Below the pieces are notes generated by a model, which saw only the letters and a program-made list of their open reading frames with translations, was not told the DNA's origin and did not search any database. From Klebsiella pneumoniae (GTDB taxonomy: Bacteria > Pseudomonadota > Gammaproteobacteria > Ga0077536), in contig CAMCBY010000247.1 of NCBI GenBank assembly GCA_945873015.1, positions 1-6,491 of the forward strand: a stretch of 6,491 nucleotides of DNA, written 5' to 3'. Within the stretch, counting starts at the first letter, position 1, and every line of letters starts with the position of its first letter. Both the position numbers and the translations under genes were made by a program. This document shows, piece by piece, positions 6,259 to 6,491 of the stretch.

Positions 6259-6491
6259 GGCATTTTTGCGCGGAGCGGGACCTCTTGCAGTTCACTGTAG
6301 CGCCTATCACGCGACAGACTGAAGAAAACGGGAGAGATTGGCATCGCGATGGACACTTTCGCGCATAACCCGGCGTTTTTGGCCTGGCGGACACTCACGA
6401 ATGAGGCAGACGCCTGGGCTTGATGGCCGTCGCACCGGGCGCTGAGGGCTGAGTGTTATGGCTTGGCATTTTTTTGGGGATGGTGCCCGGG

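Larger units (their letters stand above)
6204..6491. other. Spacer at the right edge without a convincing gene
   Basis: The minus-strand frame of the 208-residue protein stays open to 6398 but looks non-coding. A 24-codon plus-strand frame starting near 6350 has no support. A run of seven T on the plus strand near 6471-6477 has no stem before it. The spacer should contain the promoter of the 208-residue protein, but no clear -35/-10 pair was found. The stretch ends at the window edge, so the upstream neighbour is unknown. Confidence 0.5.

Noticed and set aside
6237..6267. Plus-strand intrinsic terminator
   Set aside because: The T tract is separated from the stem by four bases, and there is no plus-strand gene that it could end.
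6204..6398. In-frame extension of the 208-residue protein to a start at 6398
   Set aside because: The extra 65 residues look non-coding, the GGGGGA ribosome site supports the start at 6203, and a stable stem-loop falls within the extension.
1..6491. GATC at the left edge and CCCGGG at the right edge as clone borders
   Set aside because: Both short sites are common in GC-rich DNA. The left edge cuts a gene, which is equally expected of an arbitrary window.

Overview
The window is GC-rich DNA (roughly 60% G+C by eye) with four protein genes, all on the minus strand, so they read from the right end to the left. The protein sequences suggest a proteobacterium, most likely a gammaproteobacterium. 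The evidence is a long acyl-CoA dehydrogenase with the AcylCoA_DH_N-type start, a proteobacterial-style squalene-hopene cyclase, and a receiver-GGDEF-EAL protein. The taxonomic call is an inference from gene style.

Layout in transcription order: (1) 6491-6204, no convincing gene, containing one GC-rich stem-loop. (2) 6203-5577, a 208-residue soluble protein that I do not recognise. (3) 5576-5460, a short spacer with a plausible sigma70 promoter that runs almost into the next start codon. (4) 5459-3615, a degenerate receiver + GGDEF + EAL protein of cyclic-di-GMP turnover. (5) 3614-3078, a 537-base gene-free gap carrying several perfect or near-perfect palindromes. (6) 3077-1014, squalene-hopene cyclase (shc). 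(7) 1013-740, a spacer with a clear intrinsic terminator for shc. (8) 739-1, the N-terminal 246 residues of an acyl-CoA dehydrogenase that runs off the left edge.

The genes do not form an obvious pathway operon. The cyclase makes hopanoids from squalene. The dehydrogenase belongs to fatty-acid or acyl-CoA oxidation. The cyclic-di-GMP protein is a signalling enzyme. The terminator after shc and the long gap before it suggest that shc is a single-gene transcript. None of the usual hopanoid neighbours (hpnC/D/E, hpnH) are in view. No mobile element, CRISPR array, tRNA or rRNA was seen. I did not find a convincing undescribed system. The best leads are the receiver domain that has lost its phosphorylation site, the palindrome-rich gap upstream of shc, and the unrecognised 208-residue protein.
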